A stretch of 64,000 nucleotides of DNA from assembly GCA_001798135.1 (NCBI GenBank), contig MGRJ01000027.1, positions 1 through 64,000 on the forward strand, read 5' to 3'. Within the stretch, counting starts at the first letter, position 1; each line of letters starts with the position of its first letter. The notes under the pieces are model-generated. The model was not told the origin of the DNA, searched no databases, and saw only the letters and a list, made by a program, of their open reading frames with translations. The stretch comes from Deltaproteobacteria bacterium RIFCSPHIGHO2_02_FULL_40_28 (GTDB taxonomy: Bacteria; UBA10199; 2-12-FULL-40-28). Positions 41,572 through 50,534 of the stretch are shown here, piece after piece. Both the position numbers and the translations under genes were made by a program.

Positions 41572-41743
41572 TTAAACTAGTGTAACATAAAATGTCATAA
41601 TTTTGACAATATAAAAGTCGATTTTCATGAAAAAAGTGATGACCATTTGCGTCATTTTATTCAAGTTCAATATATTGAATTTATTATATTTTATTGATTT
41701 TTTAGATGAGTTCAAAATGACCAAATAGTCAAAAAATTGACAT

Positions 41744-42085
41744 CTAACCTGGGGGCCAGGTCATAGGACGGCCGCCAAGGATGTGGATATGGAGGTGATC
41801 TACTGTTTGGCCACCATCAGTTTTGGTATTAATAACCAGGCGATATCCCTTTTCTGAAAGGCCTAAGGTTTTTGCAATTTGAGTGGCTTTAATTAAAAGT
41901 GATCCTAAAAGTTTAGCATCTTGGGGGGTAGTTTCAGACAGTGATGTAATTTCTTTTTTAGGAATAAGAAGAACATGGGTTGGAGCCTGGGGATTAATAT
42001 CACGAAAAGCTAAGCACTCCTTATCTTCATAAACAATTTGTGCTGGGATTTCGCGGTTGATAATTTTTGTAAAAAGAGTGGTCAT
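41744..42085 (-). CDS. HIT family hydrolase (HinT-like)
   Basis: The ATG at 42085 has GGAGGT upstream and gives 113 residues beginning MTTLFTKIINREIPAQIVYEDKEC. The catalytic H-x-H-x-H appears as HLHIHILGGRPM near the C-terminus. HinT-type enzymes hydrolyse adenosine phosphoramidates such as those left on lysyl-tRNA synthetase side products. The length is typical. It is downstream of leuS on the same strand, separated by a palindromic repeat. Confidence 0.93.
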   Translation of the reverse strand: MTTLFTKIINREIPAQIVYEDKECLAFRDINPQAPTHVLLIPKKEITSLSETTPQDAKLLGSLLIKATQIAKTLGLSEKGYRLVINTKTDGGQTVDHLHIHILGGRPMTWPPG

Positions 42086-42123
42086 AAAACCTCCTTTAAA
42101 AAAACAGGGGGTCACCAAAAAAT

Positions 42124-42216
42124 TCCCCTCTCCCCTTGGGGGAGAGGGTGCAGGGTGAGGGGTAATTCAAAATTTTCACCCTCTCCCTAACCCTCCCCCC
42201 TCAAGGGGGAGGGGAC
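42124..42216. repeat. CCCTCTCCC-type palindromic repeat between leuS and the HIT gene
   Basis: A CCCCTCTCCCCTTGGGGGAG unit with GGGTGAGGGG is mirrored by CACCCTCTCCC and CTCAAGGGGGAGGGG across an AT-rich centre (AATTCAAAATTTT). This is a well-known class of dispersed inverted repeat. It fills the leuS-HIT gap and can fold into a long hairpin that would terminate or stabilise the leuS transcript. Confidence 0.65.
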
Positions 42217-42244
42217 AAGACAGCGTCACCCATGTTGATTTTTT

Positions 42245-44749
42245 TTAGATAACTATATTTACGAGCCGATTTTTCACCACAATAATTTTCTTTGGTTTGC
42301 TACCTTCCAAGTAGGTTACAACCTTGGGGAGGTTTAAAACCAACTTTTCAACTTCAGCTTGTTCTAAATCGCGTGCAATTTCAATTTCATCTTTTCTTTT
42401 GCCATTAAGTTGGATCACAATTTTTATTGTTTGATCTATACATAAGTTTGCATCAAAGATTGGCCAACCTTCAAGAGACAATAAATTTTTGTGTTGCAGT
42501 ACACTCCATAACTCTTCTGCCACATGGGGAGCATAGGGGCATAAAATTTTGAGAAAATTTTCTAAAATTTCTTGCGGAAGCTTTGGGGCAGCCATGGCAT
42601 TATTTACAAAAGTCATCATGTGAGAGATGGCCGTATTAAATTTAAGATGGGTTGTATCTTCGGTTACCTTTTTAATGGTGCGGTGGAGTTGTTTCCATAA
42701 TTCGGGTGTGCTTATTCCTTTTTCTTTTTTAATTTTGGTGGATAGATTTCCAGTTTTTTCATCAACAATGAGACGAAAAACGCGACCTAAAAAGCGATGT
42801 ACCCCTTCTACTCCTTCCATTTGCCAAGGTTTAGTTTGCTCCAGTGGGCCCATAAATAATTCATAAAGACGCATGGCATCGGCCCCATATTGATTAATTA
42901 CCTCATCAGGGTTAACCACATTCATTTTTGATTTAGACATTTTTTCAATCTGGGTTTCTACCGGGGCATGATTTGTTTTTGAAAACCATTTTCCATTTTT
43001 TTCATAAACCTCGTGAGGATGATAATACTTTCCTTGGGCATCACGATAACTGTAAGCCAAAATCATGCCCTGATTAAAAAGTTTTTGAAAAGGTTCCTTG
43101 GTTGAAACCAATCCACAATCGTAGAGCACCTTATGCCAAAAACGGGAATATAAAAGATGAAGCACAGCGTGTTCGACCCCGCCAACATACAAATCAACTG
43201 GCATCCAATAATTTTCAAGTTCTTTATTGATTAATTCCTTCGAATTTTTGGGATCAATATAGCGAAGATAATACCAGCAAGATCCAGCCCATTGAGGCAT
43301 GGTGTTGGTTTCTCGTAACACTTTCTCGAAGTTGGGAAGTTCTACCTCGAGCCAGTCTTTATCAGCCCTTGCTAAAGGAGGATCGCCACTGGAAGTTGGT
43401 TTATATTCATCAACCTCTGGAAGAGTAATAGGAAGATCAGCTTCCGCAAGTGGAATAATTTTTCCATTTTTTGAATGAACAACGGGAATAGGTTCTCCCC
43501 AGTAGCGTTGACGAGAAAAAAGCCAATCTCTTAAACGATATTGAATTTTCCCTTTCCCACATTTATTTTTTTCTAACCATTCAGTTATTTTCTTTTGAGC
43601 TTTTTCCACACTTAAGCCAGTTATAAAACCAGACTTGATAAGCACTGCATTGTCATCAATCACTTGAATGATGGGGAGATTAAATTTTTGAGCAAAGGCG
43701 TGATCTCTTTCGTCATGAGCAGGAACCGACATAATGGCTCCAGTGCCGTAACTTAAAAGAACATAATCAGCAATCCAGATAGGGATTTCCTGTTGATTGA
43801 CTGGATTAATGGCATGCGTCCCTGTAAACACGCCCGTTTTTTCTTTGGCTAAATCGGTTCTGGCCAAATCAGATTTACTTTTGGATTCTTGAATATAGGT
43901 TTCTACTTTTGGTTTTTGTTCAGGAGTGGTAATTTTTAAAGCAAGAGGATGCTCGGGAGCTAAAACACAGTAAGTGGCTCCAAAAAGAGTGTCAGGACGA
44001 GTGGTATACACTACAAAGGAATGAGAGGTGTTTTTTACGGAGAATGTAATTTCAGCGCCATAGGATTTGCCAATCCAATTGCGTTGCATTTCTTTAACTC
44101 CCTCTGGCCAATCAAGTTCATCCAAATCTTGAAGCAAACGCTCGGCATAGGCCGTAATTTTAAGCATCCACTGCCGCATATTGCGACGTTCAACAGGATC
44201 GCCGGTTTCTACATACTTTCCATCTTTTACTTCTTCGTTAGCAAGAACAGTTCCAAGAGCAGGACACCAGTTAACAGGTACCTCTGCCATGTAAGCCAAA
44301 CCTTTTTCATAGAGCTTTAAAAAAATCCATTGTGTCCATTTGTAGTAAGTGGCATCCGAAGTGGCAATTTCGCGATCCCAATCGTAACTAAACCCAAGAC
44401 GTTTGATTTGATTTCGAAAATTATCAATATTGCGTTTTGTAATTTGAGAGGGATGAATATTTTCGCGAAGGGCTGCGCGTTCTGCTGGAAGGCCAAAAGA
44501 GTCCCATCCCATGGGGTGTAATACTTGGTGCCCCTTCATGCGCATCATGCGGGCTACTACATCAGTTGCCGTGTAACCCTCGGGATGGCCCACATGAAGC
44601 CCAGCCCCAGAAGGATAAGGGAACATGTCTAGGATGTAAAACTTGGGTTTGTTTTTTAGTTCCGAAATTTTTTCAGGAGTTTTAAAGACCTTTTTTTCTT
44701 CCCAAATTTTTTGCCACTTGGGTTCTATGATTTTGGGATCATATTGCAT
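42245..44749 (-). CDS. leuS: leucyl-tRNA synthetase
   Basis: This 834-residue class Ia synthetase charges tRNA-Leu. The HIGH motif is HVGH in [15 protein letters not shown] (about 46-56), the editing domain contains [11 protein letters not shown] and [15 protein letters not shown], and the KMSKS loop is [15 protein letters not shown]. An anticodon-binding domain and a short C-terminal domain complete the chain. The length is slightly short of the E. coli enzyme but normal for the family. Confidence 0.97.
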   Translation of the reverse strand: MQYDPKIIEPKWQKIWEEKKVFKTPEKISELKNKPKFYILDMFPYPSGAGLHVGHPEGYTATDVVARMMRMKGHQVLHPMGWDSFGLPAERAALRENIHPSQITKRNIDNFRNQIKRLGFSYDWDREIATSDATYYKWTQWIFLKLYEKGLAYMAEVPVNWCPALGTVLANEEVKDGKYVETGDPVERRNMRQWMLKITAYAERLLQDLDELDWPEGVKEMQRNWIGKSYGAEITFSVKNTSHSFVVYTTRPDTLFGATYCVLAPEHPLALKITTPEQKPKVETYIQESKSKSDLARTDLAKEKTGVFTGTHAINPVNQQEIPIWIADYVLLSYGTGAIMSVPAHDERDHAFAQKFNLPIIQVIDDNAVLIKSGFITGLSVEKAQKKITEWLEKNKCGKGKIQYRLRDWLFSRQRYWGEPIPVVHSKNGKIIPLAEADLPITLPEVDEYKPTSSGDPPLARADKDWLEVELPNFEKVLRETNTMPQWAGSCWYYLRYIDPKNSKELINKELENYWMPVDLYVGGVEHAVLHLLYSRFWHKVLYDCGLVSTKEPFQKLFNQGMILAYSYRDAQGKYYHPHEVYEKNGKWFSKTNHAPVETQIEKMSKSKMNVVNPDEVINQYGADAMRLYELFMGPLEQTKPWQMEGVEGVHRFLGRVFRLIVDEKTGNLSTKIKKEKGISTPELWKQLHRTIKKVTEDTTHLKFNTAISHMMTFVNNAMAAPKLPQEILENFLKILCPYAPHVAEELWSVLQHKNLLSLEGWPIFDANLCIDQTIKIVIQLNGKRKDEIEIARDLEQAEVEKLVLNLPKVVTYLEGSKPKKIIVVKNRLVNIVI

Positions 44750-44778
44750 GGTATTTTTCTAAATTTGTTTTTTTGTAG

Positions 44779-44937
44779 CTATTTTTGGTTCCCAAGATTG
44801 AAGGTTTCAGATATTTTTTGGTCGATGGTTTTTTCATCAGCAAATAAAACTTCAGCCTTTTGATCAATAAAGCGAACGACGAGCCAGCTGGCTGCTAGTT
44901 CTATAAGGCTTGCGTTTGATTTGGTGATCCATTTCAT
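44779..44937 (-). pseudogene. 52-residue remnant resembling the ChrB C-terminal domain
   Basis: A minus-strand frame from ATG 44937 to TAG 44779 reads MKWITKSNASLIELAASWLV followed by VRFIDQKAEVLF. This follows the start of the chromate-resistance ChrB domain (MKW-x-TR...RIACPWLI-x-RFID-x-x-AEF). The Cys-Pro of that motif is changed to Ala-Ser, and the rest of the about 150-residue domain is missing. It is probably a decayed fragment, though a small functional protein is not excluded. No ribosome site beyond a weak CTCCTAC context is seen. Confidence 0.45.
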
Positions 44938-44979
44938 GAGTAGGAGTTACACTGGGGTTTTTAAAAAGTCACGATGATT

Positions 44980-45183
44980 TTAAGGCCAGAAAAGAAGGCC
45001 TGTTAACAGAGCCCCAGTGCCCAACTCTAGCCAGATATTAGAAATAAAATAAGTATAAATCATGAGAATAATGCCCAGGATCATATGCCTTGCACTTTGA
45101 TTTTGTTTGCCATATTTGAAAGCATAGATTCCAATGATGCTGGTTGCTAAAGAAAGCAAAATGGAACTCATTGAAAAATCCAT
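44980..45183 (-). CDS. small two-to-three-helix membrane protein
   Basis: The 67 residues consist of hydrophobic segments SSILLSLATSIIGIYAFKYG, MILGIILMIYTYFI and GTGALLTGLLFWP. This is similar in build to small conserved membrane proteins annotated as amino acid transport proteins in other bacteria; that name has no functional support. The start is close to, and partly overlaps, the divergent DUF218 gene. Confidence 0.5.
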   Translation of the reverse strand: MDFSMSSILLSLATSIIGIYAFKYGKQNQSARHMILGIILMIYTYFISNIWLELGTGALLTGLLFWP

Positions 45184-45967
45184 ATTTCAAATGCTATTTA
45201 ATTTTTATTTTTTAATCAAAACTTTTTTGATGCCTGGGCCTTTTTCTGTCTTGCTTTTGATTTCAGGTTTTATTTTTTTCTTTTTTTTAAAATTCAAAAA
45301 AACGGGGAAATTTTTTCTTATCTTGGGACCTTTGCTCATTTATGTGGCTAGTATTTATCCTGTTTCCTATTTCTTGGTTTTTTCTCTCGAACGTCAATAC
45401 CCATTTTTGACAGAAGAGCGTTTGCATTTGGAAGATTTTTCTCAAGTAGCTTATGTGGTGGTTTTAGGTAACGGTAGTTTTTATCAAAAACATCTTCCCA
45501 TGGTTAGCCAGCACACCAATGTCCAGCTGATGCGTTTAATGGAAGGATATCGGATTTATCATGCTTTGCCTCATACCCAAATGATTTTGTCTGGGGGTGG
45601 TTCTGGTCCTGTGGCAGAAGGTGAAATGATGAAGACTCTTTTAGTTTCTCTTGGAGCCAACCCCCAAGCGCTTTTGGTAGAAGGGAAGTCTGGCAATACT
45701 TGGGAAGAAGCTGTCAATATCAAGGATATGGTGGGGCTTAAAAAGATTATTTTAGTAACCTCTGCTGTTCATATGCCACGGGCTATGATGCTTTTTCGTA
45801 AAGCTGGATTTGACCCTATTCCAGCTCCTGCTGATATTCGGTTCCACAATTTTTCTGACAGAAGTTTTTGGCCCAGTGGGCGATATTTGCAATCCACAGA
45901 GGCTGCTTGGTATGAATACTTGGGGCTTATCAAAGAAAAAATTAAATTTTTAATGCCGGTAAAGTAA
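45161..45967 (+). CDS. YdcF/ElyC-like DUF218 membrane protein
   Basis: The protein of about 268 residues has two N-terminal membrane helices (SVLLLISGFIFFFFL and FFLILGPLLIYVASIYPVSYFLVF) and a periplasmic DUF218 domain. That domain shows VVVLGNGSF, RLMEGYRIYHALPHTQMILSGGG, EGEMMKTLLVSLG, NTWEEAVN and LVTSAVHMPRAMMLFRKAG. ElyC relatives act in envelope polysaccharide metabolism. The start is uncertain: ATGs at 45134, 45161 and 45191 are in frame, and the last would avoid overlap with the divergent small gene. Confidence 0.87.
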   Translation: MELIEKSIFQMLFNFYFLIKTFLMPGPFSVLLLISGFIFFFFLKFKKTGKFFLILGPLLIYVASIYPVSYFLVFSLERQYPFLTEERLHLEDFSQVAYVVVLGNGSFYQKHLPMVSQHTNVQLMRLMEGYRIYHALPHTQMILSGGGSGPVAEGEMMKTLLVSLGANPQALLVEGKSGNTWEEAVNIKDMVGLKKIILVTSAVHMPRAMMLFRKAGFDPIPAPADIRFHNFSDRSFWPSGRYLQSTEAAWYEYLGLIKEKIKFLMPVK

Positions 45968-46840
45968 GAAGGTAAAATTATCTTTTACAGATTTGTTTTT
46001 ATCATTTGTTAGGCCTGTTTTCATGGCCCCATCAATGGCTTTTTCTAGTCCATCTGCTATGGCATTTAAAGCACCCAGGGAATCAAAAGCAAATAATTGT
46101 TGATGAGTTAAATTAGTGTGAGCTCCATCAGTGGTGAGTAAAATTAAATCATTTTTTTTAAGGGAGAGGGTGTCAATGATGGGAGTTCCTATAGGAAGAA
46201 GAGTAAGGTGATTATCCACTTCAAATTCATAGTCAAAATCTGGTGACCCTAAAGCATTTAAAATAATATTTCTAAACTGACCTTCTTGTAAATCACGTGA
46301 ATCTTCTAAACCCATTTTAAATCTGGATTTAAAAAGTTCAGGGGCCGATTGATCTTTGGTTTCATATATTATTTTTCCTTCTCTCACAATATATGCTCTG
46401 GAATCTCCTATGTTGGCAATAGTTGCCGTATTGTTTTGAATGCTAACAGAAACAAAGGTTGTAGCTCCTGTATCTTGTGAGGTATCGAGAAAAGAAGGGA
46501 TTTGCCCCTTTACTGTAAAGGGAGCTTTTTCAGCCAGGCTTTTATGAAAAGCAAAACAAATTTCTGAAAAACTATTTGCATTGGGAAATTTTTTAGGAAT
46601 TTCAGTAACAGCCTGATAGGCTGCTCGTTCTGAAAATTGATAACAACCAAGGCCATCGGCTACAGAAAGAATTAATTTTTTTTGTTCGTTTTTACACCAA
46701 GAATAAACACTTAAAGCATCTTGGTTTTTAGCTCGGCCTTGTCCAATGCTGGTTATCCCAAGAGCATGAAAGCCATGCAAATCCCGTGGTGCAAGCTTTG
46801 CATAGTTTATATTTTTTCCGATGGCATTACCTTTAATCAT
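45950..46840 (-). CDS. PP2C-family serine/threonine phosphatase
   Basis: The 296-residue product has the PP2C metal-binding motifs: RAKNQDAL (about 34-41), LSVADGLGCYQFSERAA, ATIANIGDSRAYIVREGKI, LLTTDGAHTNL and, at the end, DNFTFLLY. The Asp residues for both Mn ions are present. Such stand-alone phosphatases reverse Hanks-type kinase signals; no kinase is seen in the window. It overlaps the DUF218 gene by 18 bp at the 3' ends. Confidence 0.9.
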   Translation of the reverse strand: MIKGNAIGKNINYAKLAPRDLHGFHALGITSIGQGRAKNQDALSVYSWCKNEQKKLILSVADGLGCYQFSERAAYQAVTEIPKKFPNANSFSEICFAFHKSLAEKAPFTVKGQIPSFLDTSQDTGATTFVSVSIQNNTATIANIGDSRAYIVREGKIIYETKDQSAPELFKSRFKMGLEDSRDLQEGQFRNIILNALGSPDFDYEFEVDNHLTLLPIGTPIIDTLSLKKNDLILLTTDGAHTNLTHQQLFAFDSLGALNAIADGLEKAIDGAMKTGLTNDKNKSVKDNFTFLLYRH

Positions 46841-46900
46841 AATGATGTTTTTACTTGAAGGTTAGAAATGAAACAAGCTATATCGGGAACACTTTCAATT

Positions 46901-46975
46901 GCTCCCATCGTCTAACGGTTAGGACGCGGCCCTCTCAAGGCCGTAGTACGGGTTCGATTCCCGTTGGGAGCGCCA
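46901..46975 (+). tRNA. tRNA-Glu (anticodon CTC)
   Basis: The acceptor GCTCCCA pairs with TGGGAGC. The anticodon stem CGGCC/GGCCG holds CTCTCAA with anticodon CTC, and the T-arm has GGGTTCGATTCCC. Unlike the other two tRNA genes, the CCA end is encoded (46973-46975). It lies upstream of the RelE-like module. Confidence 0.95.
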
Positions 46976-47075
46976 TTTATCTAAAATTTATAAAAAAAAT
47001 CACTCTAAACTAGCAACTTTCACCTCCCAATTCATCGATAATAGAAAATGTTTGAAGTACAAAAAGTAACACCTC

Positions 47076-47104
47076 TTGACTATATACCATAATTGGTATA
47101 AAAT
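47076..47104 (+). promoter_or_regulatory. promoter with palindromic operator for the RelE/HTH pair
   Basis: TTGACT (47076-47081), a 17-bp spacer and TAAAAT (47099-47104) form the promoter. The spacer contains the inverted repeat TATACCA-TAAT-TGGTATA (47083-47100). The ATG at 47109 follows four bases later with no ribosome site, so a leaderless or nearly leaderless mRNA and autorepression are expected. Confidence 0.65.
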
Positions 47105-47108
47105 TTAT

Positions 47109-47387
47109 ATGACATGGATTGTAGTTTTTAAAAATCCTAAAAGAATAGAAAAAGCGGTTCTCAAGTTAAGGATAGCTACCAAAGTGGCTTTTAAAAAAGC
47201 TATTGAAGATTTGAGAGTAGAAGGGCCAAGACCTCAAGACTGGCATATTAAAGTGCTTAGAGGAAACTATGCTGGTTTGATGAGTTTAAGGCTCGATTAT
47301 CGACATCGAATGATTTACGAGGTTGTCCATGACCGGTTAATCATTACCGTCATTGAAGTGAGTACCCGAGAGGAAGCTTACTCATAA
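47109..47387 (+). CDS. RelE/ParE-superfamily toxin
   Basis: The 92-residue product starts MTWIVVFKNPKRIEKAVLKL and continues to RPQDWHIKVLRGNYAGLMSLRLDYRHRMIYEVVHDRLIITVIEVSTREEAY. This is the beta-sheet core of RelE-type mRNA interferases or ParE-type gyrase poisons, with the basic LRLDYRHRMIYEV strand typical of HigB/YoeB-like members. The start is set by the promoter position. The HTH antitoxin follows 9 bp later, preceded by a GGAGGA ribosome site. The toxin-first order is like higBA. Confidence 0.85.
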   Translation: MTWIVVFKNPKRIEKAVLKLRIATKVAFKKAIEDLRVEGPRPQDWHIKVLRGNYAGLMSLRLDYRHRMIYEVVHDRLIITVIEVSTREEAYS

Positions 47388-47396
47388 GGAGGATTT

Positions 47397-47753
47397 ATGA
47401 CTTTAACCATTGATACAACTTTGGGAGTCATTAAAGTAGTTTCACAATTTAAGATATCTAGAAGGCTTAAGAAAAAGATCGAAGAGAGTCTTAAGTTGGC
47501 TGTAGATGAAACTAAAGCTGTGGATGAACTTTTGGAAAAAATCGGAAAGGATATTCCTTGGGCAGATACTCCTAGAGGAAGCTTGGTTGCCTATATGACT
47601 GGCCAAAGTTTTACCCAAAAAAAGATGAGCGAAATGAGTGGAATCCCCCAAGGACATATTTCCCAAATGGTGAATGGAAAGCGTTCTATCGGTCCGGCTG
47701 TTGCCAAGAAGCTTGGTAGGGCCTTTAGAGTTGATTATCACAAATTTCTTTAA
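47397..47753 (+). CDS. XRE-family antitoxin, HigA-like
   Basis: The 118-residue protein has a C-terminal helix-turn-helix (about residues 65-112): YMTGQSFTQKKMSEMSGIPQGHISQMVNGKRSIGPAVAKKLGRAF. The N-terminal half (LKKKIEESLKLAVDETKAVDELLEK) is helical and would wrap the toxin. AAGGAGGA precedes its ATG, so unlike the toxin it is translated from a standard ribosome site, favouring excess antitoxin. The palindrome at 47083-47100 is its likely binding site. Confidence 0.85.
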   Translation: MTLTIDTTLGVIKVVSQFKISRRLKKKIEESLKLAVDETKAVDELLEKIGKDIPWADTPRGSLVAYMTGQSFTQKKMSEMSGIPQGHISQMVNGKRSIGPAVAKKLGRAFRVDYHKFL

Positions 47754-47862
47754 GAAAAATTACTTTAAATTGTCGCCTTTTAATTCTCTTTAAAGGATCT
47801 CATTAAAATTTGATTTTTTGGTCGGAGTGTGAGGAGGGCATAAGGATATACTTGATGTCCCG

Positions 47863-48513
47863 CTAAATCTTTCTATCCACAGCTCTAGGGCGAGTGAACA
47901 TCGTGTTTAAAAGTTTTTTGTCAGTTTTTAATTTTCCTTGGAAGTAGAGATCAATTTGGCCTAACCTGTCGTGCCCCCAAAAAAGTTCATCATCCACCAT
48001 AAAAGTAGGAACACCAAAAGCACCCTTCCCTATGGCTTCCTCGGTATTTAATTTAATTTTTTCTTTAATTTGGGGATCATTTATTTTTTGAATGAGTTCT
48101 TTTCCATTTAATCCTACTTCGTTTGCTAATGTAATTAAAACATCCATTTGTGAAATGTCTTTTCCTTCTTCCCAACAAGCATTTGCTAAACGCTGGGCTA
48201 ATTTAATTTTTTGTTTTGAATCACAAGCCTCACACAAGCGTAGCGAGGGAAGGGGATTAAAAGGATGGGTTGGTGGCCCTTTTAAAGTGTAGCCCTCAAG
48301 ATGAGCTAAGCGAATGGTATCGCTCCAAACAAAATGGAGTTTAGAAGGAATTTCTGCAGGCCCTTTTTGGCCAGAAGCCCCTAGAAGCCCTGCAAATAAA
48401 ACAGGAACGGCATTGAGCTCTAGTTTGTGTTTATCTAAAAGTTCTGGAATTTTTTTCCAAGCCAGCCACACATAGGGGCTTAAAAAATCAAAATAGAAAG
48501 TAATTTTTTTCAT
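47863..48513 (-). CDS. 2-hydroxychromene-2-carboxylate isomerase / DsbA-family oxidoreductase
   Basis: The 216-residue product has the kappa-class GST-like thioredoxin fold. It starts KITFYFDFLSPYVWLAWKKI, with the Ser-Pro that replaces the CXXC of DsbA, and then GAFGVPTFMVDDELFWGHDRL, with the cis-Pro loop. Members use glutathione for isomerisation of aromatic catabolic intermediates or have unknown substrates. No aromatic pathway genes are nearby. It is 18 bp downstream of the glycosylase on the same strand. Confidence 0.9.
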   Translation of the reverse strand: MKKITFYFDFLSPYVWLAWKKIPELLDKHKLELNAVPVLFAGLLGASGQKGPAEIPSKLHFVWSDTIRLAHLEGYTLKGPPTHPFNPLPSLRLCEACDSKQKIKLAQRLANACWEEGKDISQMDVLITLANEVGLNGKELIQKINDPQIKEKIKLNTEEAIGKGAFGVPTFMVDDELFWGHDRLGQIDLYFQGKLKTDKKLLNTMFTRPRAVDRKI

Positions 48514-48531
48514 AAAAATGAATATATATTA

Positions 48532-49113
48532 TTATTTTTTAGAGATAAAAGGATTTTCTTTGAAGTAAAAGCGATAGGGGAGGTGGGCTCCATTTTTAAT
48601 TCCAATACGTGTCGTGGAAACAATAGGGGATTTTAAATTTGTTTTCGAACTCCTTTCTAAGCGAAGAGAACCTCCCTGAAGACAAATTCCATTTTGTTTT
48701 TTTTCAATTCCCATGGCTAAAACTAATTTAGCAGGGCCATTGCACAGATGTTCGTTTTTTTTAATTTTTGGACGACGTGTTTTCATCAGTTCTAAACCAA
48801 CAATGGGTTCTAGAGCGCGGATTAAAACAGCTTCACCAATTCCTTCTTTGCCTGTAACCACATTAAAGCAAAAATACATTCCATAGATAAAATAAATATA
48901 AGCATGCCCTGGAGGGCCAAACATCACTTGATTGCGAGAGGTTTTGCCTCTAGCAGCATGACAAGCGGGATCATTGGAAAGGTAAGCCTCGGTTTCTACA
49001 ATACGCCCAATGGTGGTGCCTTGTGGTGAATCATGAATAAGGGTTGCGCCCAAAAGATTTTTGGCTATCTGTAGCGTGGATTGTTTAAAAAATTTTTCTT
49101 TTAACTTCTGCAT
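48532..49113 (-). CDS. mpg: 3-methyladenine DNA glycosylase (AAG/MPG family)
   Basis: This 193-residue base-excision-repair enzyme removes alkylated purines. Visible motifs are [42 protein letters not shown] (the catalytic Glu in VETEAY), [28 protein letters not shown], and [14 protein letters not shown]. The length is standard. It has its own promoter with a palindrome over the -35. Confidence 0.94.
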   Translation of the reverse strand: MQKLKEKFFKQSTLQIAKNLLGATLIHDSPQGTTIGRIVETEAYLSNDPACHAARGKTSRNQVMFGPPGHAYIYFIYGMYFCFNVVTGKEGIGEAVLIRALEPIVGLELMKTRRPKIKKNEHLCNGPAKLVLAMGIEKKQNGICLQGGSLRLERSSKTNLKSPIVSTTRIGIKNGAHLPYRFYFKENPFISKK

Positions 49114-49154
49114 GACGAAAGCAAGTGGGTTCGTTTTATAAGGCCTGAGTTCAT

Positions 49155-49192
49155 TTTATAAAATTTATAAATTATATAGTCAATTAATTGAC
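49155..49192 (-). promoter_or_regulatory. mpg promoter with GTCAATTAATTGAC palindrome
   Basis: On the minus strand TTGACT (49178-49183) and TATAAA (49155-49160) are 17 bp apart. A 14-bp perfect palindrome, 49179-49192, overlaps the -35 and could be a repressor site. The leader to the ATG at 49113 is about 35 nt. Confidence 0.6.
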
Positions 49193-49211
49193 AGAATTCT
49201 CATTTTGAAAC

Positions 49212-50495
49212 TTATGATGATTTTAAAAGAGGAAGGCCTTTGGCTAAAACAGAGCGTAACCACACCCCGGCAAATTGTGAAGTAAGGATGGCTGTTAAGA
49301 CCAAAGTTGTGTAGCAAGCTCCACTAATAATGCCTACATCATAGGCAACGCTTGCTAAAACAATTCCAGGGCCTCCTCTGGCATTAGAAGTAATAGCAAG
49401 ATTTGCTATATCTAATTTTTTAAAGCCCGCAAAGTAGGCCCCTAGTCCAACAGAAAATAATTTAAGCAGAGAAGAACCAATCAAAAAAACAATAAAAAAG
49501 CTAAACGAAAATTCTCTCCCAAAAATTAGTTTATAACCCACCATGGCAAAATAAATGGGAATAAAAATTCCAAAGGCTACTTTGTTGATGGAGTTTAACG
49601 AATCTTCAAAACGATTTTTTTCTGATTTTTCAAAACCACCAATCACTCCAAAGCCGGCCAGAAAAGAAGCAAAAATAAGATTAACATCCAGTGCAGAAGC
49701 AAGGGCTGCATAAAGAAACAAAATAAAGAAAAGATATCCAACAGGAGAAGACCTTAAGAGAAGGTTCCAGCGGGTGGCATTGATTTTTCTTAAAAGACTG
49801 GGAGCAACAAGTAGTCCAAAACCAATGTAGGCCATGGTGGTTCCTACATGAGTAAAAATTTCATGATAAAAACCATTTGTAGTTTGGCTTACAATGCTTG
49901 TGGCTACAGATAAAATACCCCAAAGAATAATATCTTCGATAACAGCTGTGCCCAGAATAATACTGGCAAAACGAGTGTGGAGAATTTTAAGATCATAAAA
50001 AATTCTTGAAATAACTGGGATAGAAGTGACTGCAACAGCAATAGAAATTACTAAAAGAGCTGGAATTTTTTGATTTGCCTCTCCTATAATTCCATCCAAA
50101 GGAATCCAAGAGTAAAGACCAAGGGCCAGTACACAAAGAAAAGGAAAAGAAATCCCCATTCCTAAAAGCCAGGCCGTTATTCTTCTGTTTTCTTTAGCCA
50201 TCAGGCGACGGGTTTCACTTCCAGAAATAAACATTAAAAGTAAAAGACCAATCCAGTAAATAAAATAAAGAATAGTGGATGTTTTTTCTTGATAGGAGGG
50301 GGTTAAACTTAAAAAACGATCAAAAAGAGTTGGAGAAATTTTTCCTAAAACAAAGGGGCCAACCAAAATACCAGCAAGGATTTCGCCTACTAACTTGGGT
50401 TGTTTGAGTCTTTCAAAAAGATAACCAACACATTGGCTAGCCGCTAAAATAATGGCCAAAGTAAAAATAATAGAGCCAATTTCACTGGCAGACAT
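49212..50495 (-). CDS. cation:proton antiporter, CPA2/KefB-like
   Basis: The 427-residue protein has about 12 membrane helices in the Na+/H+ exchanger fold. Conserved pieces are GYLFERLKQPKLVGEILAGILVGPFVLG near the start and IILGTAVIEDIILWGILSVAT, where the helix-breaking ED pair corresponds to the ion-binding acidic residue. There is no C-terminal RCK/TrkA domain, so it is a short CPA2 member. It lies downstream of mrp on the same strand. Confidence 0.87.
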   Translation of the reverse strand: MSASEIGSIIFTLAIILAASQCVGYLFERLKQPKLVGEILAGILVGPFVLGKISPTLFDRFLSLTPSYQEKTSTILYFIYWIGLLLLMFISGSETRRLMAKENRRITAWLLGMGISFPFLCVLALGLYSWIPLDGIIGEANQKIPALLVISIAVAVTSIPVISRIFYDLKILHTRFASIILGTAVIEDIILWGILSVATSIVSQTTNGFYHEIFTHVGTTMAYIGFGLLVAPSLLRKINATRWNLLLRSSPVGYLFFILFLYAALASALDVNLIFASFLAGFGVIGGFEKSEKNRFEDSLNSINKVAFGIFIPIYFAMVGYKLIFGREFSFSFFIVFLIGSSLLKLFSVGLGAYFAGFKKLDIANLAITSNARGGPGIVLASVAYDVGIISGACYTTLVLTAILTSQFAGVWLRSVLAKGLPLLKSS

Positions 50496-50534
50496 GGGTT
50501 TTAACTATTCGTTCTCATTCGTAACGTCAAGAAA

